15,101 bases of DNA from Coriobacteriaceae bacterium (GCA_004555335.1 SFII01000020.1:1-15101), one strand, 5' to 3'. Positions 1 to 7,136 are shown, counted from the first letter of the stretch. Notes: generated by a model not told the origin, from the letters alone. Numbers and translations are program-made.

Positions 1-357
1 AATCCTCCTGCAAGCCAGATCGGGGCGACGATGGAGGCGCTGGCATCCACGATTGCCGCGCGCAGGGACGCGGGAGAGGAAAGCTATACGTATCGCCTGC
101 TAAACGGTAATATCGACACCGTGTTGAAAAAGGTGATGGAAGAAGCGGGCGAAGTGGCGCTTGCCGCGAAGGACGGTGAGCCCGACCACCTTCGCTATGA
201 GGCTGCCGATGTGGTGTACCACCTGCTGGTAGTGCTCGAGCGCTTCGGAATCGGCGTAGATGAATTCGCGGCGGAGCTGAACATGCGCATGTGCGCCGAG
301 GAGCGTCCCGAGGGCGCCATCCGCCTGCATGGCGAATTCGTGAAAAGGGGGAAGTAA
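1..357 (+). CDS. hisE: Phosphoribosyl-ATP pyrophosphohydrolase HisE (5' end outside window)
   Basis: Hydrolyses phosphoribosyl-ATP to phosphoribosyl-AMP and pyrophosphate, the second step of histidine synthesis, in the cytoplasm. The all-helical MazG-like fold is recognisable from KVMEEAGEV and EAADVVYHLLV, whose acidic residues bind the metal. Numbered from the ATG at base 31, these are E37, E38, E41, E57 and D60. The frame is open to base 1 with no stop. The residues before that ATG (SQIGAT) followed by MEALASTIAARR read like the usual HisE N-terminus. No good ribosome site precedes base 31, so the true start is probably upstream of the window and the gene is partial here; base 31 is the fallback. 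Its stop shares one base with the glmM start, which implies translational coupling. The other histidine genes of the window lie about 8.7 kb downstream. Confidence 0.9.
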   Translation, partial: NPPASQIGATMEALASTIAARRDAGEESYTYRLLNGNIDTVLKKVMEEAGEVALAAKDGEPDHLRYEAADVVYHLLVVLERFGIGVDEFAAELNMRMCAEERPEGAIRLHGEFVKRGK

Positions 358-1697
358 TGGCAAAGCTGTTCGGTACCGATGGTGCCCGTGGTGTGGCGAA
401 CAAGGAACTGACCTGCGATATCGCATTCAAGCTGGGTCAGGCTGCCGTTCGCTTCCTGGGCAAGACCATCGTGGTGGGCAAGGACACGCGCCTTTCCGGC
501 GACATGCTGGAATCCGCTCTGAACGCAGGCATCATGTCCGCAGGCGGCAATGTGCTGCAGTTGGGCGTCATCCCCACGCCCGCCGTGGCATTGCTGACCC
601 GCCAGCTCGTTGCCGACGGCGGCGTCGTCATCAGCGCGTCGCATAACCCCCCGGAGTACAACGGGATCAAATTCTTCGACAGGGAGGGCTACAAGCTCCC
701 CGTCGATTTGGAACGTCGCATCGAGGCCTTCGTGGGCGATGGCGGCATCCCCGCCGACGAGCTTCCCGGCGGTGACGCGGTGGGAACCGTCATGCCCGTC
801 GACGATGCAGTAGAGATTTATATCGAGCATGCGGTCGACAGCGTGCGCAGCCAGGGCATCGATTTCTCTTCTTGGCGTATCGCACTGGATGTGGCCCATG
901 GTGCCGCAGCCGTTGCGAGCGCCGAGGCGCTGCGTCGTCTGGGTGCCGAGGTCGTGGTGATCAACGAGGATTATTGCGGCACCGACATCAACGTGAAGTG
1001 CGGTTCCACCTACCTGGAGCCCCTGCGCCAGCTGGTGTGCAAGACCCGCGCCCATGTGGGCATCGCCCATGACGGCGATGCGGACCGCGTGCTGTTCGTG
1101 GATGCCCATGGCAACGACATCGACGGCGACATGGTAGAGGCGGCATGCGCGATCGACCTGAAGAAGCGCGGGCTTCTGCGCGGCGACACCGTGGTTTCCA
1201 CCGTCATGTGCAACCTGGGCTTCGTGCACGCCATGCGCGAAGCGGGCATCGAGGTCGAGCAGACCGCGGTAGGCGATCGCCACGTGCTCGAACGCATGCG
1301 TGAGGGCGGCTATGTGCTGGGCGGCGAGCAGAGCGGCCACACCATCTTCCTGGACTACAATACCACGGGCGACGGCCTTGTCACCGCATGCCAGTTCCTC
1401 GCTGCGATTACCCGCGGCGACTCCACCGCCCAGACCGCGGCGGCGGCGATGATGCGCTTCCCGCAGGAGCTCATCAACGTGCGCGTGACCGACAAGGATG
1501 CGGTTGCGGGAAACGTCGCTATCCACAAGGCTATCGTGGCAGCCGAAGAGGAAATGGGCGAAAGCGGCCGCGTGCTGGTGCGCGCGAGCGGCACCGAGCC
1601 TTTGATCCGCGTCATGGTGGAAGCGGCTTCTGCGGAAGAGGCGAAGCGCCATGCGACCGCCATTGCCGATGTGGTAACCGAGGAATTGGGCGCTTAA
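357..1697 (+). CDS. glmM: Phosphoglucosamine mutase GlmM
   Basis: Converts glucosamine-6-phosphate to glucosamine-1-phosphate for UDP-GlcNAc, and so for peptidoglycan, in the cytoplasm. The 446-residue product has the usual family length and all four domains of the alpha-D-phosphohexomutase fold. It begins with LFGTDGARG. The phosphoserine loop ISASHNP has its catalytic serine at about residue 95. The Mg-binding loop DGDADR is at 239-244, the sugar loop GEQSGH at 323-328, and the phosphate-binding RASGTEPLIRVM begins near 409. The ATG at 357 overlaps the hisE stop as TAATG and is preceded by an AGGGGG ribosome site. The frame runs open further upstream to 291, but that extension overlaps hisE and has no family similarity. 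A hairpin terminator follows at 1769. The pairing with hisE is positional; no metabolic link is evident. Confidence 0.96.
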   Translation: MAKLFGTDGARGVANKELTCDIAFKLGQAAVRFLGKTIVVGKDTRLSGDMLESALNAGIMSAGGNVLQLGVIPTPAVALLTRQLVADGGVVISASHNPPEYNGIKFFDREGYKLPVDLERRIEAFVGDGGIPADELPGGDAVGTVMPVDDAVEIYIEHAVDSVRSQGIDFSSWRIALDVAHGAAAVASAEALRRLGAEVVVINEDYCGTDINVKCGSTYLEPLRQLVCKTRAHVGIAHDGDADRVLFVDAHGNDIDGDMVEAACAIDLKKRGLLRGDTVVSTVMCNLGFVHAMREAGIEVEQTAVGDRHVLERMREGGYVLGGEQSGHTIFLDYNTTGDGLVTACQFLAAITRGDSTAQTAAAAMMRFPQELINVRVTDKDAVAGNVAIHKAIVAAEEEMGESGRVLVRASGTEPLIRVMVEAASAEEAKRHATAIADVVTEELGA

Positions 1698-1768
1698 GCC
1701 CGCACGGAAGCGGTCCTTTACCCCAAAAGAAGCACCGTCTTTCCCGGCAATCAAGCGAAACGCTCTTC

Positions 1769-1803
1769 GACGCCGTCCGTATCGGGCGGCGTCTTTCCGT
1801 TTA
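1769..1803 (+). terminator. Rho-independent terminator after glmM
   Basis: A 10-bp stem (GACGCCGTCC with GGGCGGCGTC, one G-U pair) closes a 5-nt loop GTATC and is followed by TTTCCGTTT. The T-tract is interrupted, so efficiency may be moderate. It separates hisE-glmM from the molybdate genes. Confidence 0.75.
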
Positions 1804-1829
1804 CGGCAAAAGCTGATCGAGCGAAACAT

Positions 1830-1851
1830 ATTATTCTCGAATGAGAATAAT
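1830..1851. promoter_or_regulatory. Palindromic operator 1 upstream of modA
   Basis: A perfect 9-bp inverted repeat, ATTATTCTC and GAGAATAAT, is separated by GAAT. It is strikingly A+T-rich against its surroundings. The symmetric form suggests a dimeric DNA-binding regulator. Because the next genes are modABC, a molybdate- or tungstate-responsive repressor is the natural guess. The sequence is not one I recognise as a classical ModE site, and the GAGAAT/ATTCTC half-sites also recall Fur-family sites in reversed orientation. Confidence 0.6.
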
Positions 1852-1856
1852 GAACC

Positions 1857-1878
1857 TTTATACTCAGATGAGAATAAA
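1857..1878. promoter_or_regulatory. Palindromic operator 2 upstream of modA
   Basis: This has the same architecture as the element 27 bp upstream (centre to centre): arms TTTATACTC and GAGAATAAA around AGAT, with one mismatch. The right half-sites of the two elements share TGAGAATAA. Repetition of both arm sequence and 9-4-9 spacing argues for real tandem operators rather than chance. A candidate -10 hexamer lies inside its left arm. Confidence 0.55.
1859..1864 (+). promoter_or_regulatory. Candidate -10 element of the modA promoter
   Basis: TATACT matches five of six consensus bases and lies within operator 2. No convincing -35 box is seen 16-18 bp upstream, so the promoter may be weak or activator-assisted. 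Transcription from here would give a leader of roughly 60 nt containing a small hairpin (TCCGG-TCTC-CCGGA, 1892-1905). Binding at the operator would occlude it, which favours repression. Confidence 0.4.
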
Positions 1879-1928
1879 CTGGACCAGGTATTCCGGTCTC
1901 CCGGAGCCGTGAACAGGAAAGGAAGGTA

Positions 1929-2828
1929 ATGAAGAAGCACGCTAGAAGGATCTTCGCCGCCGCATGCGGTCTTGCACTCGCATGCGCGTGCATGTTCGGT
2001 TGCAGCGGCAATTCCGACGAGGCATCCCAGGAATCTTCGGACGCGCAGGGTGGCGAAAGCGTCCAGCTGCAGATCTTCGCGGCCAATTCGCTGTCGAAGG
2101 CGATGGAGGAAGCCCAGGCGGCCTACACCGAGGCCAATCCCGGCATCACCTTCGCCGACACCCAGTACAAGAGCTCGGGCGAGCTGAACGAGATGCTTGC
2201 GGCCGGTTCCGAGGCGGACATCCTGATTTCCGCATCCAAGGGCAAGATGGATGATGCGGAAACCGAAGGCTATGTCGACCCTGCAAACAGGTTCAACCTG
2301 TTCGTGAACGACCTGGTCATGGTTACCGCCGAGGGCAATGATGCAATCGACGGGCTGACCCTGGAAGATATCGCAAGCGGCGAATACACCGTGTGCGTGG
2401 GCGATGACTCCGTGCCTGCGGGCAACTACGCGAACCAGTCCCTGAGCACCGTCGGCTGCTTCACCGACCCCAACGGCGCAACCGGCTCCGATAGCGACGG
2501 CAAGGCCAATGGCACCGACGCTTATGCCGGCACCCCCCTCGAAGGCAAGGTCGTAACCGACTCCTCCGTCGGCAACGTCTGCAGCCATGCCGAAAGCGGC
2601 GATGTGGATGTGGCCTTCGTGTACACTTCCGATGTGTACCGTTTCGGCGGAGTCAAGGTAGTAGGGGTTGTCCCTGTCGACACCCATAAGAACATCGTGT
2701 ACCCCGCAAGCGTGACCAGCACGACTGCGAACGCCCAGGCGGCCCAGGACTTCCTGGCTTGGTGCGCGGAAGATCCCGCAGCTGCCCAGATCTGGGAGAA
2801 GTGGGGCTTCGAGCTCGCAGCGGAATAA
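1929..2828 (+). CDS. modA: Molybdate/tungstate ABC transporter substrate-binding lipoprotein ModA
   Basis: Captures molybdate (and possibly tungstate) outside the membrane and delivers it to ModBC. The 299-residue product starts with a basic, hydrophobic signal sequence ending in MFGC, a lipobox with the lipidated cysteine at residue 25, then a Ser/Asp/Glu-rich linker to about residue 44. Family motifs follow: AANSLSKAMEE (51-61), KSSGELNEML (81-90) with GSEADILISAS, SVPAGNYANQSL (161-172), and NVCSHAESGDVDVAFVYTSD (216-235). An acidic, glycine-rich insertion lies near 178-200. Four cysteines in the mature part (156, 177, 218, 279) could form disulfides. The ATG at 1929 has a strong AGGAAAGGAAGG ribosome site. 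The gene stands behind tandem operators and before a terminator-like hairpin, an arrangement that would make more ModA than ModBC. Molybdate versus tungstate cannot be told from sequence alone. Confidence 0.93.
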   Translation: MKKHARRIFAAACGLALACACMFGCSGNSDEASQESSDAQGGESVQLQIFAANSLSKAMEEAQAAYTEANPGITFADTQYKSSGELNEMLAAGSEADILISASKGKMDDAETEGYVDPANRFNLFVNDLVMVTAEGNDAIDGLTLEDIASGEYTVCVGDDSVPAGNYANQSLSTVGCFTDPNGATGSDSDGKANGTDAYAGTPLEGKVVTDSSVGNVCSHAESGDVDVAFVYTSDVYRFGGVKVVGVVPVDTHKNIVYPASVTSTTANAQAAQDFLAWCAEDPAAAQIWEKWGFELAAE

Positions 2829-2854
2829 GCGGGCCTCGATAATCAAGGAAGCGG

Positions 2855-2881
2855 AGGGGCGGCGGCATCGTCGCCCCTTTT
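2855..2881 (+). terminator. Terminator-like hairpin between modA and modB
   Basis: A 10-bp stem (AGGGGCGGCG with CGTCGCCCCT, one G-U pair) and a GCAT loop are followed by TTTT. It lies 26 bases after the modA stop and ends just before the candidate modB start at 2883. It may partly end transcription so that the binding protein is made in excess over the membrane parts, or it may protect the 3' end of modA mRNA. Confidence 0.75.
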
Positions 2882-2882
2882 C

Positions 2883-4280
2883 ATGGAAAGGCGGTATCGA
2901 GAGGTGGTTCTGGCAATCAAGCGTCCAGCGGCGGCGGTCTTAGCAGCCCTGCTCTGGCTTCTCGCCCTCGTCCTTCTCCCGGCCGCCTACGCGCAGGAGC
3001 CCGGCTCCGGGACGCAGGGCGAAGGGGAGCTTATGGTCTCGGCGGAAGGGGATGCTGCCTATGAGCAGGGCGCGTCCTTCGCGCTTGAGGGTTTCAGCCG
3101 TGCGCAGGTGGGCTCGAGCGCGCCCGTTGACGGGCGATCCTATGGCTATCACTTCCTTGCGGGGGCCGATCCATCCCGGATATCCCTTATCGCAACCGAG
3201 GGCCTGGTGGTGGTGCATGTCCCCGAAGATACGGCGGCTGGGTTCGGCATAGATGTGGAAGACCCCTGCGATACCGCCGCCCTGCGCGCATGCCTCGATG
3301 CGCTCGACCAGGCTAACGCCAATGGCGGTGCGTTGATCGGGCCGGATGACGCATGGGAGTTCACGTCCGAGGACTCGTTCGAAAGAGACGGCGCGGTCTT
3401 CTCCTTCGGGCGCGAGCTGAAGGAGGGCTTCTTCTACGATACCGTCGAGGGTGCCGACGGGAGCGATATCACCGATCCCGCCAATCCCGCCTACGTTGAC
3501 ATCAGCCATGCCTGCTTTGCGAGTGCAGCCGATCCGGCGCAGGCGACGATTGCCGAAGAGCCGTCCCTGTTGGAAAAATGCCTGTCCTTCCTCGGGACGG
3601 TGAACCTTTCCCCTCTGTGGGTGACCCTGAAGACCTCGCTTGCCGCCATCGTCATCGTGTTCGTGCTGGGCTTGCTTGCGGCATGGTGGTCGCTGCGCTG
3701 CCCTCCGCGCGTGCGCGATGTCGCCGATGCCATCTTCACCATCCCCATGGTGCTGCCTCCCACGGTGTGCGGCTTTCTGCTGCTCCTGCTTTTGGGGAAG
3801 AACACGCCTGTAGGGAGCTGGTTCATCGAAGTGGGCTTCCCGCTCGTGTTCAGCTGGGTTTCCACGGTCATCGCCGCCGTGGTGGTTTCCTTCCCGCTCA
3901 TGTACCGCAGCGCCCGCGGCGCCTTCGAAAGCCTCGACCCCAACATGCTGGATGCGGCGCGCACCCTGGGCTGGAGCGACGCGCGTATCTTCTTCAGGCT
4001 GATGCTGCCGCTTTCGTGGAGCAGCATCGCGGCGGGGACTGTGCTAGCCTTTGCCCGCGCATTGGGCGAGTTTGGGGCGACTCTGTTCCTTGCGGGAAAC
4101 TACCTGGGGATCACCAGGACCATCCCCATCGCCATCTACTTCGAGTGGATGAACGGCAACACCGGGGTGGCGCTGTTCTGGACTGCCGTGATTTTGGTCT
4201 TCAGCTTCGCGGTCATCCTGTTCATCAACCTGTGGGGCCGTCGTGCGACGGGTTATAGGAAGGGGGCGAGCGGACGATGA
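2883..4280 (+). CDS. modB: Molybdate ABC transporter permease ModB with an extracytoplasmic N-terminal domain
   Basis: Membrane channel subunit of the molybdate importer. The C-terminal half, from about residue 245, is a typical ModB/CysT-type permease with about five or six hydrophobic segments. It has the cytoplasmic coupling motif ARTLGWSDARIFFRLMLPL (359-377) and ARALGEFGATLFLAGN (391-406). At 465 residues it is about twice the usual length. Residues 1-37 form a signal-like hydrophobic stretch ending AYAQ. Residues about 38-235 are a soluble, acidic region with three cysteines (129, 137, 211) that I do not recognise. The ATG at 2883 follows a hairpin and lacks a ribosome site. A GTG at 2904, with AAAGGCGG nine bases upstream, is an equally credible start and leaves a cleaner signal sequence. 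The stop overlaps modC by four bases (ATGA). Confidence 0.9.
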   Translation: MERRYREVVLAIKRPAAAVLAALLWLLALVLLPAAYAQEPGSGTQGEGELMVSAEGDAAYEQGASFALEGFSRAQVGSSAPVDGRSYGYHFLAGADPSRISLIATEGLVVVHVPEDTAAGFGIDVEDPCDTAALRACLDALDQANANGGALIGPDDAWEFTSEDSFERDGAVFSFGRELKEGFFYDTVEGADGSDITDPANPAYVDISHACFASAADPAQATIAEEPSLLEKCLSFLGTVNLSPLWVTLKTSLAAIVIVFVLGLLAAWWSLRCPPRVRDVADAIFTIPMVLPPTVCGFLLLLLLGKNTPVGSWFIEVGFPLVFSWVSTVIAAVVVSFPLMYRSARGAFESLDPNMLDAARTLGWSDARIFFRLMLPLSWSSIAAGTVLAFARALGEFGATLFLAGNYLGITRTIPIAIYFEWMNGNTGVALFWTAVILVFSFAVILFINLWGRRATGYRKGASGR

Positions 4281-5380
4281 GCCTTCAGGTGAAGATCAAG
4301 AAGGATTTCGGGTCCTTTTCCCTGGACGTCGATTTCGAGGCGGGGGACGGCACCTTCGGCCTTTTGGGAGCATCGGGTTGCGGGAAGAGCCTGATCATGC
4401 GCTGCATCGCCGGCGTGGAGACGCCCGACGAGGGGCGCATCGTGGTCAACGGCGCCGTTTTCTTCGATTCGGAAGAAGGGGTGGACCTGACGCCGCAGCA
4501 GCGCAAGACCGCCCTGCTGTTCCAGAACTACATGCTCTTCCCCAATCTGACGGTGGAGCAGAATGTGGCAGCGGGCATCGACGCCAAGGCGGATCGCGCC
4601 GAACGTGCCCGTATCGTGGATGGCGAGCTTGCCCGGTTCGACCTGGGGCATTTCAGGAAGCGCTATCCCTCGCAGCTTTCCGGGGGCCAGCAGCAGCGCG
4701 TGGCGCTTGCCCGCATGCTCGCGGCGCGCCCGCAGATCCTCATGCTCGACGAGCCCTTTTCCGCACTCGATTCGCACTTGAAGGGCTTGCTCGAGCAGAA
4801 CCTGGCGGGTCTGTTCGACGATTTTTCCGGCACGGTGCTGTATGTGAGCCACGATATCGACGAGGCGCTGCGCTTCTGCGACAGCATCGCCGTGGTCGAC
4901 AATGGGCGCATCCGGCAGATCGGAGCAGGGCGCGAGATCGTGGACCGTCCGACCAGCCTTGCCGCGCTCAAGCTCTCGGGTTGCAAAAACGTCACCGAGG
5001 CCGAGCGTGTAGGGGAAACCCGCATCCGCTGCCCCCGTTGGGGTGTGGAGCTTGCCTGCGCGACGCAGGTTCCCGAAGGTGTCCGCTATGCGGGCATCAG
5101 GGCCTTCCGCATCGAACAGGCCGAATGTCCCGGCGAGAACGTCTTTCCCATGCGCGTCGAGCGGGCGAGCGATTCGCGTTTCGAGCGCACCGTGCTGCTT
5201 TCGTTCGCAAACCGCGACTGCGGAAGGGAAGATGGCGCGAAGGGTTCTATGCATCTGCTCCACCAGAGCCTGATCTGGCGCATCGACCTGATGCAGGAAA
5301 GGGCCTTTCCCCTGCCGCAAGCCGGTGACGAGGTGCTGGTGCGTTTGCGACCCGATAGAATCTATCTCACGTGCGAATAA
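4277..5380 (+). CDS. modC: Molybdate ABC transporter ATP-binding protein ModC
   Basis: ATPase that powers molybdate import on the inner face of the membrane. The 367-residue product has Walker A GASGCGKS (31-38), the Q-loop glutamine at 83, the ABC signature LSGGQQQR (134-141), Walker B ILMLDEP (154-160), the D-loop SALD and the switch histidine at 192. Residues from about 235 form a C-terminal regulatory region that starts LSGCKNVTEA and ends RLRPDRIYLTCE, in the position of the MOP/TOBE domain of classical ModC but divergent in sequence. The start overlaps the modB stop as ATGA and has AGGAAGGGGG upstream, so the two are translationally coupled. Sulfate- or tungstate-type ATPases are close relatives; the neighbouring modA and moaA favour molybdate. 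Confidence 0.92.
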   Translation: MSLQVKIKKDFGSFSLDVDFEAGDGTFGLLGASGCGKSLIMRCIAGVETPDEGRIVVNGAVFFDSEEGVDLTPQQRKTALLFQNYMLFPNLTVEQNVAAGIDAKADRAERARIVDGELARFDLGHFRKRYPSQLSGGQQQRVALARMLAARPQILMLDEPFSALDSHLKGLLEQNLAGLFDDFSGTVLYVSHDIDEALRFCDSIAVVDNGRIRQIGAGREIVDRPTSLAALKLSGCKNVTEAERVGETRIRCPRWGVELACATQVPEGVRYAGIRAFRIEQAECPGENVFPMRVERASDSRFERTVLLSFANRDCGREDGAKGSMHLLHQSLIWRIDLMQERAFPLPQAGDEVLVRLRPDRIYLTCE

Positions 5381-5420
5381 TCATCGGGCTACAGCTTGGA
5401 GGCGAGGAAAGGAGAAGGGC

Positions 5421-6428
5421 ATGAGGGACGGACACGGCCGCAGGATCGACTATATGCGCATCTCGCTGACCGACCGCTGCAACCTGCGCTGCATCTACTG
5501 CATGCCGGCAGAGGGCATCGTCCAGGTCCCGCACGACCGGATCCTGCGCCTTTCCGAAATCGAGCGCCTGGTGCGCATCGCCGCCCAGATGGGGGTGGAG
5601 CGCATCCGCCTGACTGGGGGCGAGCCCTTGGTTCGTCGCGGCGTTGTCGACCTGGTTGCGGCCATCGCGTCCACTCCGGGGATCAAGGATGTGTCCCTGA
5701 CCACGAACGGCATCCTGCTCCCGCGCTATGCCGCCGACTTGAAGCAGGCGGGGCTGCGGCGCGTGAACATCTCGCTCGACACGCTCGATGCGGCGCAGTA
5801 CCGCCAGGTCACGCGCGGGGGCGACATCACATCCGCGCTGGCGGGAATCGAGTCGTCGTTGGAAGCGGGATTCTCCCCCGTGAAGGTCAATGCGGTTGCC
5901 GTGCGCAGCCTGGACCAGGATTTCTGGGCCTTCGCGCGGCTTTCGGTCGAACGGCCCCTGCATGTGCGCTTCATCGAATACATGCCGGTGGGGGATTCGT
6001 CCGGCGTCTGCGGTTGCGGCTGGGGCCCCGAAGAGGTGGTGAGCTGCGAGGAGATCAGGGACCGTATCAATCGCCGCGCCCTCGCCGAGGGTGTGGAGGG
6101 GCTGCTTCCCGCAGGGGGCGGGCCCGAAGGCGCGGGTCCCGCACGTTACTATGAATTCCCTGGGGCGCAGGGTACCGTGGGCTTCATTTCCCCGCTTTCG
6201 CGCCACTTCTGCGGCGAGTGCAACCGCATCCGCGTAACCTCCATGGGAAAGATCCGCCCCTGCCTGTTCTCCGATGAGGAAATAGACGTGCGCGAGGCGC
6301 TGCGCTGCGGCAGCGACGATGCGGTGCGCGAGGTGCTGGCGCGCGCCATGCGCATGAAGCCCGGAGAGCATGGGAATCCGAATAGCGCCCATGCGACCAG
6401 CACCAACATGAACCAGATAGGCGGTTAG
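5421..6428 (+). CDS. moaA: GTP 3',8-cyclase MoaA (radical SAM)
   Basis: Radical S-adenosylmethionine enzyme that turns GTP into (8S)-3',8-cyclo-7,8-dihydroguanosine 5'-triphosphate, the first step of molybdopterin synthesis. The 335-residue product carries the N-terminal cluster motif CNLRCIYC (cysteines 20, 24, 27) and TGGEPL (65-70). The second, substrate-binding iron-sulfur cluster is shown by FCGECNRIRVTS and RPCLF (cysteines 264, 267, 281). The C-terminal Gly-Gly tail (MNQIGG) needed for activity is present. The frame is open from 5325, but the ATG at 5421 has an AAAGGAG ribosome site and begins the conserved RIDYMRISLTDRC region; the longer version would overlap modC. It follows modC by 40 bases, so it may be transcribed with the transporter. 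Confidence 0.95.
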   Translation: MRDGHGRRIDYMRISLTDRCNLRCIYCMPAEGIVQVPHDRILRLSEIERLVRIAAQMGVERIRLTGGEPLVRRGVVDLVAAIASTPGIKDVSLTTNGILLPRYAADLKQAGLRRVNISLDTLDAAQYRQVTRGGDITSALAGIESSLEAGFSPVKVNAVAVRSLDQDFWAFARLSVERPLHVRFIEYMPVGDSSGVCGCGWGPEEVVSCEEIRDRINRRALAEGVEGLLPAGGGPEGAGPARYYEFPGAQGTVGFISPLSRHFCGECNRIRVTSMGKIRPCLFSDEEIDVREALRCGSDDAVREVLARAMRMKPGEHGNPNSAHATSTNMNQIGG

Positions 6429-6437
6429 GCGCGCTTT

Positions 6438-6495
6438 CCCTTCGGCGGCGCGAAAGCCGGAGCGCGCGCCGAAAGGGGGCGATGCGGGCATCGCC
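6438..6495 (+). promoter_or_regulatory. Structured RNA segment between moaA and moaC
   Basis: Two adjacent hairpins lie in the 171-nt gap. The first (6438-6477) pairs CCCTT-CGGCG-CGCG with CGCG-CGCCG-AAGGG, with single-base bulges and a 10-nt loop. The second (6478-6495) pairs GGCGATG with CATCGCC around CGGG. Neither is followed by a T-tract, so they do not look like terminators. The rest of the gap up to the moaC ribosome site also has pairing potential (for example TCGGG/CCCGA in 6541-6562). High G+C makes chance pairing common. A regulatory leader, RNA-processing site or cofactor-sensing element are all possible. Confidence 0.4.
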
Positions 6496-6599
6496 GGAGA
6501 ACGCGGCTTCGGTGCGTCCGTCTTCGAAGGGAAGGTGGAATCGGGTCGGCCCGGGCGCCCCGAAAGGCACCTGCAAGGCGAGAAAAGCGAGGAGGGGTT

Positions 6600-7091
6600 A
6601 TGGAAAAGCTCACCCATATCGATGAAAAGGGCCAGGTCCGCATGGTGGACGTGGGGCAGAAGGACGACACGAAGCGCATCGCCGTGGCGGAGGGCTTCAT
6701 CTCCATGAACCCGGAAACCCTGGCCGCCATCGTGGATGGCACTGCACCGAAAGGCGACGTGCTCGCCTGCGCCAGGGTGGCGGGCGTGATGGCTGCCAAG
6801 CAGACTTCCTCGCTCATCCCCATGTGCCATCCGCTGCTCATCACCAAGGCCCAGGTGGAATGCGAGCCCGTGCACGCGGGCGAGCGCGAAGACGGCCTGG
6901 TGGGAATCCGCGTGCAGGCCACCTGCGGCGTGACCGGCAAGACGGGCATCGAGATGGAGGCGCTCACGGCGGCGAGCGTGGCATGCCTGACCATCTACGA
7001 CATGTGCAAGGCCATGGACCGCGGGATGCAGATCGGCGAGATCCGCCTGCTTCGCAAGGAAGGCGGAAAATCCGGCATTTGGGTGCGCTAG
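6600..7091 (+). CDS. moaC: Cyclic pyranopterin monophosphate synthase MoaC
   Basis: Converts the MoaA product to cyclic pyranopterin monophosphate. The 163-residue length is normal. Family landmarks are APKGDVLACARVAG with the catalytic-type lysine 51, SLIPMCHPL (71-79), GIEMEALTA (117-123) with its two glutamates, YDMCKAMDRGM with D134 and K137, and the terminal GGKSG. The ATG has an excellent AGGAGGGG ribosome site four bases from its core. It lies 171 bases after moaA with a structured gap between them. moaB/mog, moaD, moaE and moeA are not in this window. No clear terminator follows within the next 126 bases. Confidence 0.95.
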   Translation: MEKLTHIDEKGQVRMVDVGQKDDTKRIAVAEGFISMNPETLAAIVDGTAPKGDVLACARVAGVMAAKQTSSLIPMCHPLLITKAQVECEPVHAGEREDGLVGIRVQATCGVTGKTGIEMEALTAASVACLTIYDMCKAMDRGMQIGEIRLLRKEGGKSGIWVR

Positions 7092-7136
7092 AACAGCGTG
7101 GGATAGTCTTTTCCAAGCGAATGCCTACTTGTTGTG

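Noticed and set aside
291..356. 22-residue N-terminal extension of GlmM
   Set aside because: It overlaps hisE, has no family similarity, and a good ribosome site sits at the ATG at 357 that begins MAKLFGTDGARG.
195..2846. Minus-strand open frame of 883 codons across glmM and modA
   Set aside because: It is an antisense shadow of two well-supported genes, has low-complexity His/Ala/Gly composition typical of high-G+C antisense frames, and no family motifs.
5367..6875. Minus-strand open frame of 502 codons opposite moaA and moaC
   Set aside because: Antisense shadow without motifs; it crosses two real genes and their gap.
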